This document shows, one piece after another, positions 11,901 to 22,920 of a stretch of DNA of 64,000 bases. Source of the DNA: Spirometra erinaceieuropaei (taxonomy: Eukaryota; Platyhelminthes; Cestoda; Diphyllobothriidea; Diphyllobothriidae). How positions within the stretch are numbered: the stretch's first letter is position 1; every line of letters starts with the position of its first letter. The translations under genes and the position numbers were made by a program. The notes under the pieces are model-generated. The model saw nothing but the letters and a program-made list of their open reading frames with translations, searched no databases and had not been told where the DNA came from. The stretch lies in the NCBI GenBank assembly GCA_902702965.1, contig CACRXP010000008.1, positions 2,029,189 through 2,093,188 of the forward strand, in the 5' to 3' direction.

Positions 11901-12697
11901 AAGAGATGCTTTTCCAACACCGTGAGTACAGTCTTGGCAAAGTTGCGACGGTTCGCCGAAAGGCCTTTACAATGTGCGGCATGTTCGTGGCCAGCAAACG
12001 TCTCGGCACATGGCTCATCTTTACATACATTGCCATAAAACTTGTTTACTTGGCAAATGCAATTGGTCAACTCTACCTCATGCAGAGCTTCCTCGGCTTT
12101 AATGCCTCCATGTCCAGCTTTGGCTACGTTTTGGCCTCTTACATGGTCGAAGGTCGTGACTGGGATGAGACTCGCATCTTTCCACGCGTCTCCTTCTGCT
12201 ACCTAGAACACGTTCGTCATCTTGGCACCACAAACAAGTATGTCGCCCAGTGTGTCCTGCCAGTGAACATGCTAAACGAGAAGCTCTACATATTCCTCTG
12301 GTTCTGGACTCTTCTGGTTGCAATCTGCACTGCCATCAGCATCCCTCTGTGGATCCTGCGAATGGGTCTAGAAAAGAATAGGTCACACTTCGTGAAGAAA
12401 TTCCTCCGTCTGCAGGAAATTTACACTGACGAGGATCGTGAAATTCTGCATAACTTCATCTGCGACTTCCTGCGCCACGATGGTATCTTCCTACTGAGAA
12501 TGATTTCCATGAACGCCGGCGATGTGGTTACTTCGGACGTGGTTGCTGCTCTGTGGAACATCTACAGGACCAAGTACAAGAACCGAAAGATGCTGCATGA
12601 TATTGCAAAGGACATCTTGGCCAGAAAGAATCTCCTTGAACTGGGCGGAGATACGACCCAGCGACGAAGCGTCGCCGACAAGAGTGCTCTTGTTTGA
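5970..12697 (+). CDS. Innexin (gap-junction channel subunit) 1, two exons
   Basis: Join 5970..6285 and 11706..12697, 435 residues. Innexins form invertebrate gap junctions and hemichannels in the plasma membrane. Visible hallmarks: TM1 about residues 29-51; first extracellular loop with cysteines at 56 and 75, the latter in YCWVHGT; the family signature YYQW at 107-110 opening TM2, with VPF and a TM2 proline; TM3 about 205-228; second loop with Cys270 and Cys288; TM4 about 300-322; then a cytoplasmic tail of about 110 residues. The ATG is the first after an in-frame TAG at 5958. Exon 1 ends in phase 1 at A|GTAAG and exon 2 starts after TTTGCAG, rebuilding Asn106 just before YYQW. Length is normal for the family and the frame is intact throughout. 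The paralogue at 19784 has identical exon borders. Orthology within flatworm innexins cannot be assigned here. Confidence 0.96.
10440..10835 (-). repeat. tRNA-derived SINE, minus strand, tail-head-body-tail
   Basis: Read on the minus strand, it begins with tail sequence (CCCTCTACCATTGTTAATGT). The tRNA-like head follows, with GTCCGTGGCTCAGTGGTTAG and the B box GGTCGCGAGTTCGAGCC, which is close to the canonical GGTTCGANNCC. Next is the body (AACAAGCCAGAAATAGCCGT) and a second tail (CACAACGGGACGAGTGAGTT). This is the best-preserved copy in the window. Two tail segments around one head indicate a tandem or dimeric unit. Confidence 0.85.
10838..10965 (+). repeat. SINE fragment, plus strand, inverted against its neighbour
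   Basis: CAAGTCACGATCTCGAGCC near 10831-10855 matches the SINE B-box region. It is followed by GGAGGTTGCGTGTGACTAGC, then AGCAAGCCAGATATATC and TCGTCTTTATCGGTAATTAT. It lies immediately beside the minus-strand copy, so the two form a head-adjacent inverted pair within the intron. Confidence 0.7.
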
Positions 12698-12850
12698 ATG
12701 AATGATCTTCGTCAACGCACCAATTTCGACAGCTTGACGTTTTGCGCCCCGCTCATTTTTCTTTGCAGTTTCCTCCTTTTCGTCAATGAACTTTTCATGT
12801 TCAAACTGAAGCGGCCATAAACGTGTCATCAGCAGCCTATGACATCACTG

Positions 12851-12856
12851 AATAAA
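12851..12856 (+). terminator. Poly(A) signal AATAAA of innexin 1
   Basis: A canonical AATAAA lies 154 bases after the innexin 1 stop codon on the coding strand, implying a short 3' UTR of about 170-180 bases. The actual cleavage site is not determined. Confidence 0.55.
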
Positions 12857-14339
12857 ATGCGCCCTGATTTATCCGCCAACCTGCACAATCTTAACAGTTA
12901 TCTTCCCTTACTTCTTGCATCCTTGATTTTAGAGGTCTGGAATTGTTTGCGACTCATGCAGCCATTATTAGTCGCTTATGTAAAGGACTTGCAATGAGCC
13001 ACAGAAGAAATATAACATGAGTAAAAAATTACTTGTACTCATTTTAATGTCCTGATTGAGTTTGGTTGCTGGGTGGTTGCGTTCTTACCACTTTTACCTC
13101 CTCTCTTCTATGCTATCCTGGCGTATTGTTATTGCTACATATTAACTAGAATTATCTTCAGCATCAAACGCAGGTCACACTATACACACCGATTACTGCT
13201 CTTCCATTGATTTTGGCGACCTGTTCGTCTTTTCCGTAAAAGTATCAGGTTTACATACCATTTTAAGACTCGTCTTTCTTGGTTAATTTTACGACATGCC
13301 TTCCGCACAGAGATAAAGTACGTAGGCCCTCTCTAGACCATCTCAAAAAATGTTGTCGGGGTCTACGGAAATTAACATAAATCAGCTCTACATAATATTA
13401 ATAGTCAGCTTCCTTTTGCCACCACCCACTACAAAGAACACACTGTCTCTCTTTACTCAAATATTGGACAAATAAGCTGCCGAAACTTGACGTCAAGGGG
13501 CTGCCTATCTTTCCTTGACGCTGAAATAGGACGTATTTGTCCAGATGAAAGTTTCAGACCTCTTTGATGTTAACAGAAACACTGAGATGCATTGAGGCAT
13601 GAGCGTGGGGCGCCAGACAATACAGTTCCAAGTTAGTGCACGCAACTTTACGCATCCCTATTCTTCGAGCAGGACGATAAAAGTTTTTCCAGAGTTTCTT
13701 TTCAGGCGGTTTCTGCTCGTATGGAAACCATGCGGATTGGAAACATAGTATCTCATTCTTATCTTTATAAGCGAAAATTCTGGAACAGCTTATGTGTTCA
13801 TGTAGTATTTTGTCCTTAAACACGCTGATGTACACATCCCACACTATTCATAATCCTGTAGACTTGAACCCTGCTCAACTTTTCAAATTGATATACGTGA
13901 CATATTAGGGAATTCTCCGCGCTTTGCCAGCTCCTGTTTGTCCAAGCACAGTAATGTTACTTAACAACACTAAAGATAGTAGAAATAAATCATTAAAACG
14001 AATCGTTTAGCCGTCCATTAAAGGGGGCATGGGACGGATTAATAATGGTGTTTCATTACTGACATCAAATAGGGCGATAAGAGTGACCGCTTGTGAGATA
14101 TTCTCCATCGAGGGCCAAACATACTCCGGCACTAAACGAGAAGACTGTGTCAGAATTCGTATTCTTTGACCAAGTGTTAGCAAAACGAACTTCCCATCAG
14201 TGAACTCCTCCTTCGTGTCCCGTAGATTTCTTTTTGAGCTATTCAACGTCCCAGTGAGGTGACGGCATACAGACGCTTTATTTTTCCTTGGAGCTCTCAG
14301 CCCAAAAAGTCTTCCCTGACTCTCTTGGTAATACAGCTG
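12857..14339. other. Intergenic, no gene seen
   Basis: AT-rich spacer. A 96-codon minus-strand frame (13554-13844) and a 79-codon minus-strand frame (14007-14246) have no recognisable domain. Confidence 0.5.
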
Positions 14340-14525
14340 GATTACTGATAATAGAAGCGAAAAGACATTATCTGCTTATCTCCTTATCTGCTTATGTCTC
14401 TGATGATGGATTCGAGCAGGAATCCAAAACGTCAGGCTAATAAAGCTCTTGTCCCGGCGATCGTGTCTTTTTCTTCAAGACTGGATTACTGATAGTTTCG
14501 TGCCACTAGCCTGCACGAGGAAACT
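14340..14525 (+). repeat. Penelope-type terminal repeat fragment with hammerhead-like core (copy A)
   Basis: CTGATGA at 14400-14406 is followed by a stem II with GGATTC (14408-14413) and GAATCC (14420-14425) around loop GAGCAG. Then come AAAAC and GTC at 14431-14433. Upstream GTCT (14396-14399) can pair with AGGC (14434-14437) as stem I. The consensus GAAA is AAAA here, which should impair cleavage. The shared repeat continues through GCGATCGTGTC. Upstream, TATCTGCTTAT is duplicated. Short stem III is typical of hammerheads described in Penelope-like elements (established knowledge). Confidence 0.65.
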
Positions 14526-17500
14526 CCAGGCTGTGACTCCAGGATAAAACGGAATCGGCCATAGTCCGTCCGGTAGTAATGCCATACAGGTGAAAGTCAC
14601 TTCTATGCTACTTCGCTTTCATAAATCTTCCATTGCTGCTGCTGACGACTAACGCTGCTCGGAGAGATCGCGGTGTTTGGTTGTGCCGCTTCTGTCTCCC
14701 TCTGTGCTCCCTAGGACCTTCCAAATATTACAATGGGAAGGCAAAGTCGAGCCAACTGAAAATGAGCATGTGCGCAGTAATTAATAAGGCTAAATGAACT
14801 ATTTACGCGTACTGCAGTTGAATCGTTCTCTAATTTTATGGTGTCAGCTTTCGAACCTCACATAAGTGAGTGTATTAGAAAGGTCATTATACTAGGGGCC
14901 ATTGCAGCCTGATTTAAATTCCTGAGTAGGACCGAGGGTGGACTTTTAGCGCGTCCAGACAGTGTTAGGGCGCGTGCGTTTAATTATGACGAAGAACGTA
15001 AGCGATCGATCCAACTTTGGTCAGCCCGATAGTTTACTCCTCCTCCGCCCCCCGCACCCCCGTGCATCAGTGGGACTGGGAGCATTGGCTGACGTAATTC
15101 GAAAGCCGCTGTTCGTCATGCGTCACGTTTATGGCAATAGTTAAGGCCTGATGCGTGTTCAACGTATCCCGGCTAACACAAGCTAATTCTGCGTCGACGC
15201 AACTGTGGCGCGGATCATTTGAAGAAAATACTTTAGTACTAAGGATTAGCTGAAATTTTATCTAAGGTTCCGAAGTGCCGATGACTTCAAATGGCTTCGT
15301 TACCAAATAAGCACCACATACGTTCCGGAAGACAGATGTCTTTCTCTTAGCCTAGTCTGACGACCATATTAAGAGGACTCAAACAATTTTTATTCTGAAC
15401 GAAGCTTTGTTTAAGCTCAGCCTGCTTTTTATATTCCTTCCGTCCGCCATGGTTTCATTGTCTCACTACCCCCCATCGAGTGGATCTAACTCTCACCTAT
15501 CCAACCACATTGAAGGAGGCTTAATTTATTGCACATGCATGTATAACCCTAGAAGAGGAAAAGGGCTCACTGGCATGTTGTCACAATCGAGATATTAACA
15601 GACCCCGACTTTAGTCAAACTCAAATCATTAGATTTACTACTGAGAGTTCTGCATCTTTGATAACCTTTTGTAATTTTGTCTAAAAAAGATTGACCCTTC
15701 ACATAATGCGGCGTTTTAGTGAAACTTGATTATCAGATTTTAAGTTGCAGCTCTTGTCCTTACAAAATCAACCAGTCTTAAATCCCCCGAAATGTCCGCA
15801 ATTGTAATTTTTGCCTAAATGAACGTTATACTTGCTCGCGGCCAACTGTGCCAGCAGTGAAAATTGGTTTTGTAGAACCAAGACTTCTGGGGTTCAATGA
15901 AGCAGATAGTTAGCCGGATCATGCGAAACAAAAGTCCCCGCGGTTTTGCGTTGTTTGTTCTACCAGACCATGTACCGAAATAGGGTCAAAGTACAGGTGG
16001 TCAGAGACCCCCTGGACGATAATTCTCGCAGGAAACAAGTAGAAAGGCTCGAGCACTCGGAATTAACAGGATGCGGTCAGTTTAGGAGCAAAGTCCCGAT
16101 TAATTATTTTTCCGTTAAAGCAGTCAATACAGCAAATGCTTCAAGTTATCACGCCGTATGCGCCACCAAATAGGGTTTACGATATCAACTATGGGGCGGC
16201 CATTCAGCATGCATGAACCTAGTTGGAATTCTGTAGCTGACAACGCTTGGCAAAGATGATTGGCTCCGTTCGCAGAACCAGGGCTTCGTGGTTGCGAAAG
16301 AAATAGTTATAAAGATGGCGCCGGTACCAAACTTAGAGTAAGATAGGGAAAATGGAGAAGTACAATTACAGAACACTACTTAAATGCAGTATGCATCTCC
16401 TAAACGTCCGTCTATCATTTCAACCCCTGTATGGATCTTTCCTCATCCAAATTAACCGACAACTCCACTCCACTTAGAGGCGTAATAATGCAGCCTAAAC
16501 CTCCTAAAAATTTCAAAAAGAACGACTTTTTGCAGCTCCAAATATTATTTTGGTTGTACACAGATGTCCTTCATTAATGCCAATTTCCACGCAAACGATT
16601 TGGAGTTCGATATGAGTACCTGGGTTAGTCAACTTAATTAGTATTATTACGTCAGGATAAAAACGCCCCACTCAAGCTAAAACCCCCAAAAGTGATCTAA
16701 AAAATCACTATTACATATAATTTCAACTGATTACTTTTTACTGGATTTCACAGCGTACCTTAAGAACGGGGGGGGGCTAAATCTGCCCAGTTCGCAATTT
16801 TAATTGAGATTAGTGGCTGAATTGGAAGCATCACATATCATTTATCACGCTCAGTATAGGAGGGCCAGGCAAATGTGCCGCATGAGATCTAACGTACAGT
16901 TGTTTTTTGTGTTTAAAAGCCTCGGTGACCAAAACGATATTTTCAGTTAAAAAAGGAGCGTCTTTGATCTATTGGCGTGCATGATTGGATCGTAAGCGAG
17001 CCTTTAGTCCAGTACTTTTGCAGATTTTAGTAGGATGTCCATATTATTCAAATCGATTAGCAGCGGTATTAGTAACCGTTTTTGCAGAAGGCCAGTTTCT
17101 ATCAGGCTCCAAGAAGGCTGCCTGGGTATCACTATCTACGGCCTTCAGCAAAGAATGTTATAATGAACAGACTGTCGAAAGTGTTAATTGTATGCATGGC
17201 CTTCAGCCGACCGGTCATCGCATTTTCGAAACTATGTATATTTTTCGGCCGATGTGCGTAATGTGAATAGAGGGCTAGTGAATAAGTCCTATTCCTTAGT
17301 GGCTTACACCATGGCAAATTTTGCATTTTATACGAGATGTCTGAGCGTCAGGCGCAAATTTTGGCAGATCCTCTTCGAGCGCGTCTGGGGACCCATCATA
17401 TTTACTGCAAAATTCACGCCTCCCTGCGTATACTAGGATGTTTTGTCCTCTAAACATCTGGTATATTTTAATCCATTTTTTGGAAATCATGGGAATTTTA

Positions 17501-19783
17501 TTTTCCTGAAGCGCTCATCCCTTGCCTACAGCAAACCGTCTAAAGTGTGTGTTGCGAAGTCCACGGTGAATTATGCCTGCTCACTTGGAATATAGGACAG
17601 GATGTGGGTATTCCCATTTATAGCATCCTTGTTTTTCTGTAGTCACCTGGTTGCTCACTTTCATCACTATTGCACTGTCTGTGAGGGCTTTGAACCGGAA
17701 CTACAGGGGAAAATGGAGCGCCCGCATTCCATCCTGCAGTTATACTCAACCTGTGGACGCCAAACTCGCACATACTTTAGAAAAAGTTTTAAAAAGCTTG
17801 AATTTAAATCTCCTCACGTTCTGCTGGGTGAGTTAAGGCTGGGCTGACTGACGGTGGCGTGTCCGAATTAAACATTCAAGTCGTCCTAGTTATCTTCGTA
17901 ACACCCTCGACTGCAATTATCGGTATCACCTTGCGTCCCTTTAATCCTGTGTTCTGGACAGTTAAAATGCTTAAGGATGAACCAGTATTTGCCGCAGCGA
18001 AGGCCCCTTTAATAAGGTTGTTTTCCAGTTGTAGTTGAAAGTGTCGCGTTTGACATTCTCTGTTTTACCCTTCCTATAAGGTACAGCAAAATTTGGTATT
18101 AGTGGAAAAATCCACCTCTGGATTATTTCAACAGCAGCTGTTAAAAAAACGTACAGACTTCTATTTAAAGAGAATTAGGGTGGATCGCATAACTGCTAGT
18201 TTGCGCGGGATTACCTTAAACAAGTTCATATGAGTGGAAGCCCTACAGGGTCTGCATGCCATGAGCGATCAATAAGCAAATATCGTGATTTAGATGAAAC
18301 TACAGCATAAGGCCGTTTTGATTAGGACATTAAAGAGGGGCGCAGATGGAATAGGTTTTCTCTCTTTTTGCGCTACAGCTCACTGCCAGATTTTATATAA
18401 CTGATCAACCTGACGTATCTAACAGTTCGGCAGCAAGTAAATGTAGCAGTTCTTTAATCCTGCCGCAGGTCCAAACTTGTCCCTCGACCTACAGAGTGAC
18501 TGGCTTCGCTTTTAAAAGGAACTGATCCGCACTTAGATAGTCGAAACAACATATTTTTTTCGAAAATATGCTTGCAGAAAATGCCGCCTTCTGAGAAATA
18601 TTTTTTCCATTAGTTTTGGTCTCCAACTATCTCAATTCAACTTGGTTTACAGAATTTAGCAGATCTCATGAAAATCCAACTTTTCCCCACTAATTTCCAC
18701 CTACCAGAACGGTAGCTAAAATCATGTGCTTTCTGTTTTGCAGCTTTTATAACGGCGCTAGGAAACATTTCTCAGACGACTATTCAGTGACCGTTAACAT
18801 GTGCCTCAGCTTAAGTTTCATGCCGACGACTAAAATCCCTCTTTTACGTGAAATTTGTCCAGATGATGCCTAGAAGGAGCTGTTGCAACCTCAAATATCT
18901 AGAGGTTACGATTCAAATTACGTTCCTGTGTTAACACATCACTTTCGTCTAGAACTATTGAAAAGTTTATGTTCAACCTTTGACTACTGGAAGCTTTAGT
19001 CTGCCAAAGTGTCCACGTTTCTGCGAATACTCCATCTCCTCGATTGATTACCTGTGGTATAATCCTATTTAACTCATCTAAAAACATCGTTTTACTCTGC
19101 TTACTCGTGGTCCGGTTTGGATGTTCATGACTGCATGCAAAGTCCTCAGATTTTTGTCTGCAACATATGGACATGGGTTATCTTTATAAAAGGATCAAAT
19201 ATAGTATGCCAGAATAAGTGCTTATTCTTGAACAACTATCCGAGTTTCACAGCAGTCACCAACTGTGCATGTAGAGAAGTTTATTACCACAGAGTAGTTT
19301 TCGAAGAACGTGTGGAAAATGAAAAGACAGTCTATAAAGCTATATTCTGGTTTCTCTTTGATTTTTATTCTCTTCGATTTTGCTTGCACATGAGACAGAA
19401 TCTGGAAAATAGGTTCTTTACTTAAATAATTATTTTTCAAGATAGGAAGTGTCGAATAGATATGATAATTGGTTAGTGTAGGAATGCCAAACAAGACAAG
19501 AAATAAATAATAAGGCTTATAACAGAAGCAATCGCTATTCATAAGCAACATTGTTGAATTTACTTAATGAACAATGACCATAATAGACGGATCATCTGAT
19601 CGGCTGATCATCGCATACCTTGAAGTTAGTAAGAAGCGATACGTCCTTGGTAGGCATTACTGTTATTTGATTTGACTTGACCGACTTTTTCAAAACATGT
19701 CTGCCTGCATTAACTCCTTTATCCTCGTACTTAAGCTCTAACTTGGAAGCAGTGGTCAAAGCATTTGGTGAACTCAAGTCACC
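14526..19783. other. Intergenic, no gene seen
   Basis: About 5.2 kb between the two innexin genes. Only short open frames without recognisable similarity; homopolymer G (nine bases) near 16769-16777. A pyrimidine-rich stretch ending TACTTAAG at 19736 could be a 5' UTR acceptor for innexin 2, but it is weak. Confidence 0.45.
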
Positions 19784-21690
19784 ATGTTGGGGAAGGACTT
19801 TATTGATTCCTACCAAAAGTATCAAGCAGTTGCATTGGTTGGCGTTCAAGACTGGGCCGACCGACTGAGTTTTGCTCACAGCACTGTCATCTTAATTATC
19901 TGCACTGCTATCGTTTCGGCCAAGACCTACATTTTGAAACCTCTGGCTTGTCATGTGCCAACCGTGCCGACGGGTTCCAACTTCAAGGATTACATGGCTT
20001 CGTATTGCTGGGTTCATGGAACAGTGCCCATCGGAATGAATGAAACTATCCCAGAGGATGAGGCCAGCTGGGATGCTCTATCAGCGGAGCGTAAAATAAG
20101 TGAGCAATAATTGCTTTAATTTCAACCACATTGTTCCTCCGACTAAAGCTATTTAGTTGTTATGAACTAATTCAGTCTGTACAGATAAAAAGATGTCATC
20201 TGTTTTCCGGGAGAAGTTTTATCTGGTTGTTCTTTGGCCGTTGATTGCGGATGCACATTAATACGAAACCACTTCAAATGTCAAAATAGGGCTCACAAAT
20301 AGAGAATGTTTATATTGCAAACAGAAAACTGAATACAGCTTTTCCGGAAAGAAGTAAAAGTAAGGACTGTCTTTAATTAATGACTACAAGCTGAGCTACG
20401 ACTGACGTTGGTTGACAATAGTAAAGCAACATGTGACCTGCTTAACAAGTTTACATGTTCCATTTGCTTTCTATTTTTAATGAGAAGATAGTCCAAACCA
20501 ATCCTGTCCGTAGATATTCGTATCCATAGAAATCACTTCAGACAATTTTTGACTAAACGTTCCTTCGACACACGGCCAAATAGTTAGAAAAAGTTTGAAA
20601 TAGACATTTTGTCATTTTTACTAACCTGGTACGTTACTGCTTTTGTAATAAATCTCAGTTGTTTTCAGCTTATTATCAATGGGTGCCATTCGTCCTCGGT
20701 CTGCAAACAATTCTTTTCTACATACCACACGTGGTATGGCAGAATGTCACCTTCAACCGTCTGGGCACTGACCTCACCGCTATCATTACGAAGGCCATGG
20801 ACGCCCTCAAGACGACAGCACCTGAGAAGCGGGAAGAGAAGATTGCAAACGTAGCAGAACGACTGGAACTGTTGCTCTTCGCTCACCGCGATTATCGGAG
20901 GGGCAAGATGGCGGCTCTCGGTCGCCAAGTGTCAGACACATGTGGTCTCCTATTAGCCAGCAAGCGGCTTGGAACCTGGACTGTATTCTCCTACCTCTGT
21001 ATCAAACTTCTCTACTTGGCGAATGCAATTGGCCAGCTGTACCTAATTAAGGAATTCCTGGGCTACGGTGACTCGATGACAGGCTTCATGATTCAGCTCA
21101 CACAGTCTCTCATTCAGGGTTCGGACTGGCGAGAATCACTCTATTTCCCTCGCGTCGCCTTCTGTAGCGTGAAACTCCGCCATCTGGGCCAGGCAGACAA
21201 CCGTTTCCTCGGAATGTGTGCTCTTGCCGTGAATATGCTCAACGAGAAGCTCTACATCTTCCTCTGGTACTGGACGCTGCTGGTAGCTATTTGCACAGGC
21301 GTGAGTATTGTAAGCTGGTTCCTGAGACTGACTATAAGGAGGAGAAAGACCAGAATTATTCGCAAGTACTTGAAGCTCGGACCGGAACTGGAGCCTTCAG
21401 AGAGTGAAAAGGAACTTGAAGGGGACACTCTTGACCCTGATGATCCTCGTACCGTTGACAAGTTTGTTAAAGAATTCCTTCGACTTGATGGTGTCTTTAT
21501 CGTCCACATGCTGAACTTGAATGCCGGCGACATTGTAACGGGAGAAGTGATTCGTCTCTTATGGAAGGCTTGGCTAAACAAGTATGCTGGTCGACGAGAT
21601 TTCGGCTATGATCCCTGGTGGCAGTATTCCTATCCGCCCACTGAAGACTCGCCAGAAAAGCTCGAACTTACGGAAAAGCCTGACGCTTAA
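19784..21690 (+). CDS. Innexin (gap-junction channel subunit) 2, two exons
   Basis: Join 19784..20099 and 20669..21690, 445 residues. Hallmarks as in its neighbour: TM1 about residues 29-51; first-loop Cys56 and Cys75 in YCWVHGT; YYQW at 107-110; TM2 and TM3 with the shared ASKRLGTW and YLANAIGQLYL blocks; second-loop Cys271 and Cys289; TM4 beginning after NMLNEKLYIFLW. The C-terminal tail is longer and more acidic than in innexin 1, with SESEKELEGD and a C-terminal YDPWWQYSYPP segment. The ATG is the first after an in-frame TGA at 19769. Exon 1 is exactly 316 bases, as in innexin 1, ends in phase 1 before GTGAGC, and joins after GTTTTCAG to create Thr106. The gene is intact, and the tandem position and identical structure imply duplication. 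No canonical AATAAA was found close after the stop. Confidence 0.96.
20100..20668 (+). other. Innexin 2 intron (569 bp)
   Basis: GTGAGC donor at 20100, TTGTTTTCAG acceptor ending at 20668, phase 1. It sits at exactly the same codon position as the innexin 1 intron. No repeat was recognised inside. Confidence 0.92.
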
Positions 21691-22730
21691 AAGTTACTTT
21701 GTGCTTATAATGTCAAGACTCACATATATGATCCGTTCGCACAGATACTATTCGTCTCCTCCATTTATTTCATCAGTTCGTGCTTCCTCTAGCATTGCCT
21801 TACAGGACTGTTTTAAAAAATGAACAACGCAAATGATACAAGGAACAGATCAAGTCGATTTATTTCGCCGTGATTATTCATTTTGTAGAAAATTGACTTT
21901 TATTTATTCCGAAACGGTTCTAATTACAAATCTTGATGAGCCTACCCATCATAAGACGTTTACTTCCGTTAATGCAAACGTACGCTCTAAAGTAGCATAT
22001 CACCAGGTTTGTAAATTAAATGTACATATTTCCCTTCTTTTCGCATATGGTGAGTTACAGGACACGGAAGTGCGGTTATATTTGGTCAGTCTTCTTGCCG
22101 CTATTGTCAGCCGAATTGGTGTGAAACGATCAAACAACAGGCATTACACCATAAAGAACAGATAAAGATTAGCCCATAAATAATGTAACAGATTCTAAAG
22201 TACTTTAGGCGATAGTGCACCAGTCTGATGATTTAAACCATAGGCAAGTTCTGTTAAATTGGATTCCAAAAGCCCTAAAGGTCTCAGCCACTCAGTGGTG
22301 TCGCGCGGATTTTAAAGAAGTAAGAAGTATCTAGCGTATCTTTTTTTAATAGGCCCCTTTTCGCGGCAAAAGGGACCAAGTCTCCACCCAAAAATTTGAC
22401 ACTCTGCACTCGGTAATGGCGAAGAGAGATTGTTTTCCTTAACTCCATTAAAATTCTTGAGATCATCGGAATAAGCGAACAGCTGTGCTAAACTTGTACT
22501 TCGAGCAGGAATATGGAAATTCCTTTACTATTTCCAGTGCTACAGTACACCACCAAAGCCATTTAACAGGGAGTATCTTGCAAAAGCAACTATTTTGGAC
22601 GTTATTTGATCCCTAAACTAGTTACGATACTGATTTTGTGTTGAAACTGCAAACGCTTACAGCAGTTCGCCTCTCACATGGAACCTCATACGAAATCCTG
22701 AAGTAGGTTCTCTATAAAAAGGATTACTCT
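21691..22730. other. Downstream of innexin 2, no gene seen
   Basis: Contains a 110-codon plus-strand frame at 21833-22165 with no recognisable domain; part of the innexin 2 3' UTR may lie here. CATAAATAAT near 22174 is the nearest poly(A)-like signal and is not canonical. Confidence 0.4.
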
Positions 22731-22734
22731 CATA

Positions 22735-22920
22735 GGGTTATAATATTGATCATTGTGCAACATAAGTCGAAAGCATTTTAGTCCAACCACGATTACTCAC
22801 TGTGCATGAATTCTCCACTAAATTTCGATGCCTTTATAACTCTGAATATATTTTATGGAAAACACATACAAAAATATTCTTTCGTGCAATAATTTGGTTT
22901 TTGAAACTTTTCATCCTGAG
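22735..22920 (+). repeat. AT-rich dispersed repeat family X, 5' fragment
   Basis: TAATATTGATCATTGTGCAACA near 22741-22762 and TTCTTTCGTGCAATAATTTGG near 22877-22897 match the copy beginning at 28890, which has TAATATTGATCATTGCGCAGCA and TTCGTTCTTGCAATCATTTGG in the same order. Confidence 0.55.

Noticed and set aside
11606..12070. 154-codon minus-strand frame
   Set aside because: It is antisense to innexin 1 exon 2, whose family motifs fix the coding strand.
20659..20668. ATG at 20659 as start of a separate innexin
   Set aside because: It lies in the intron's acceptor region; exon 1 at 19784 is complete and in phase.
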